This document shows positions 63,056-64,000 of a DNA stretch of 64,000 nt, piece after piece. The stretch comes from an uncultured Cohaesibacter sp. (GTDB taxonomy: Bacteria > Pseudomonadota > Alphaproteobacteria > Rhizobiales > Cohaesibacteraceae): assembly GCF_963682185.1 (NCBI RefSeq), contig NZ_OY821667.1:1594109-1658108 (forward strand). The letters are read 5' to 3'. Below the pieces are notes generated by a model, which made no database searches, was not told the origin of the DNA, and was given only the letters and a program-made list of their open reading frames with translations. Positions within the stretch are counted from its first letter, which is position 1, and every line of letters begins with the position of its first letter. Made by a program: the position numbers and the translations under genes.

Positions 63056-64000
63056 ATGGCACCACCGCTCCTTCACCTTCAGGATATTCATCTGGCAATT
63101 GGCGGACAGGCTCTTCTGGCTGGTGCCGAACTGGCCGTGCATGAAGGGGATTCCATCGCGTTGGTCGGCCGGAACGGGTCTGGTAAATCCACGCTTCTGA
63201 AAATCGCTGCTGCCATTGTCGAACCCGATGGTGGGGACCGCTTCTTCCAGCCGGGCACCACATTGCGCTATCTGCCGCAGGAACCGGATCTTACCGCCTT
63301 TGATACGGTGCTGGATTATGTCGAGGAAGGCCTCGCCCCCGGCGACGCCCACTATCGGGCGCAATATCTCCTCGAAGAGCTGGGCCTTACTGGCAAGGAA
63401 AACCCAAGTGATATCTCCGGCGGCGAAGCCCGCAGGGCCGCTATCGCCCGTGTTCTGGCACCGGAACCTGATATCCTGCTGCTGGATGAACCGACGAACC
63501 ATCTTGATCTACCCGCCATCGAATGGCTGGAAAGTGAACTCAAGCAGATCCGCTCGGCCAAGGTAATCATCAGCCATGACCGTCGCTTCCTGGAGAATCT
63601 GACACGCAACGTGGTCTGGATCGATCGCGGCACCGCACGCAGGTCCAACCGTGGCTTCGCCAATTTCGAAGCCTGGCGCGATGAAGTTTTCGAGCAGGAG
63701 CAGATTGAAGAGCAAAAGCTCAAGCAGAAAATTCTGGCCGAAGAGGACTGGATTCGCTATGGCGTCACGGCCCGACGCAAACGCAACGTGCGCCGCCTTG
63801 GCGAGCTGGGTGCCCTGCGCGAGAAGAAGCAGCATATGGCCCAGAACCGCCCGCAGGGCGATGTGAAGATGAGCGCCACAGAAGGAGAAAATTCTGGCAA
63901 GTCGGTCATCAAGGCCAGAAATATTTCCAAGAGCTTTGACGGGCGCACCATTGTCAAGGACTTCTCCATGGAGATCCTGCGCGGTGATCGCATTGGCATT
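63056..64000 (+). CDS. uup: Uup-type ABC-F ATPase, N-terminal part (3' end outside window)
   Basis: ABC-F proteins act on ribosomes or, for Uup, in ribosome assembly and tolerance of DNA repair intermediates. The fragment (315 residues) has a complete first ABC domain: Walker A VGRNGSGKS (about 39-47), signature SGGEARR, Walker B LLLDEPTNHLDL, His in ISHDRR; then the linker with EEDWIRYGVTARRKRNVRRLGELGALRE (in parts), characteristic of Uup, and the beginning of the second ABC domain. GGACAG lies 8 bases before the ATG. There are no membrane segments, as expected for this class. Confidence 0.92.
   Translation, partial: MAPPLLHLQDIHLAIGGQALLAGAELAVHEGDSIALVGRNGSGKSTLLKIAAAIVEPDGGDRFFQPGTTLRYLPQEPDLTAFDTVLDYVEEGLAPGDAHYRAQYLLEELGLTGKENPSDISGGEARRAAIARVLAPEPDILLLDEPTNHLDLPAIEWLESELKQIRSAKVIISHDRRFLENLTRNVVWIDRGTARRSNRGFANFEAWRDEVFEQEQIEEQKLKQKILAEEDWIRYGVTARRKRNVRRLGELGALREKKQHMAQNRPQGDVKMSATEGENSGKSVIKARNISKSFDGRTIVKDFSMEILRGDRIGI

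Overview
The window is chromosomal DNA of moderate GC from an alphaproteobacterium, most likely a flagellated member of the Hyphomicrobiales (Rhizobiales); a marine Cohaesibacter- or Stappia-like organism is a guess. The basis is the co-occurrence of CtrA, SciP (DUF1153), ChpT and a DUF1134/EipA protein, an imuA-imuB-dnaE2 cassette with a GTTC-N7-GTTC SOS box, and the Caulobacter-type order fliF-fliG-flbE(fliH)-fliN-flbD-flhA. I see no rRNA, tRNA, CRISPR array, prophage or insertion sequence.

Layout. 1-8400: the end of xylA, convergent with a LacI-controlled ABC sugar-uptake operon (LacI, binding protein, two permeases, a cytoplasmic GH63-like glycosidase, ATPase) that has two palindromic operators ahead of the regulator. 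8598-14377: the SOS mutasome imuA-imuB-dnaE2. 14567-17696: a possible 44-residue protein or small RNA ending at a strong terminator, glycerate 2-kinase, a YaiI-family protein and an RluA-type pseudouridine synthase. 18238-27103: a DUF4212/sodium:solute symporter pair, then a cNMP-CBS-nucleotidyltransferase (DUF294) protein, a small membrane protein, a lone receiver, a sensor-like protein fused to a DEDDh exonuclease, and a HerA-like ATPase. 27137-32487: LysR regulator divergent from tctCBA and an ArgE-like deacylase. 32609-36047: an RNHCP protein, an Old Yellow Enzyme family oxidoreductase and mnmA.

36355-62915 is a motility and cell-cycle island: fliK-flgD, sciP, fliF-fliG-fliH-fliN-flbD-flhA, then pqiA-like and hemG genes, fliJ-fliI divergent from ctrA, cheR-cheB-cheY-cheW-cheA, chpT, a YHS-domain protein, eipA and a membrane-anchored coiled-coil protein. 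The window ends inside an Uup-type ABC-F gene.

How they work together: ChpT passes phosphate to CtrA, SciP restrains CtrA, and two exact CtrA boxes lie upstream of fliF, whose operon also encodes the sigma-54 activator FlbD. A sigma-54-like promoter precedes fliK. An inverted repeat CTRGG-N9-CCTAG lies once upstream of fliF and twice between fliI and ctrA; I do not recognise it and regard it, together with the symporter/nucleotidyltransferase/exonuclease/HerA cluster, as the most interesting material here. Start codons were mostly chosen by Shine-Dalgarno position and family N-termini; several genes therefore begin inside longer open frames.
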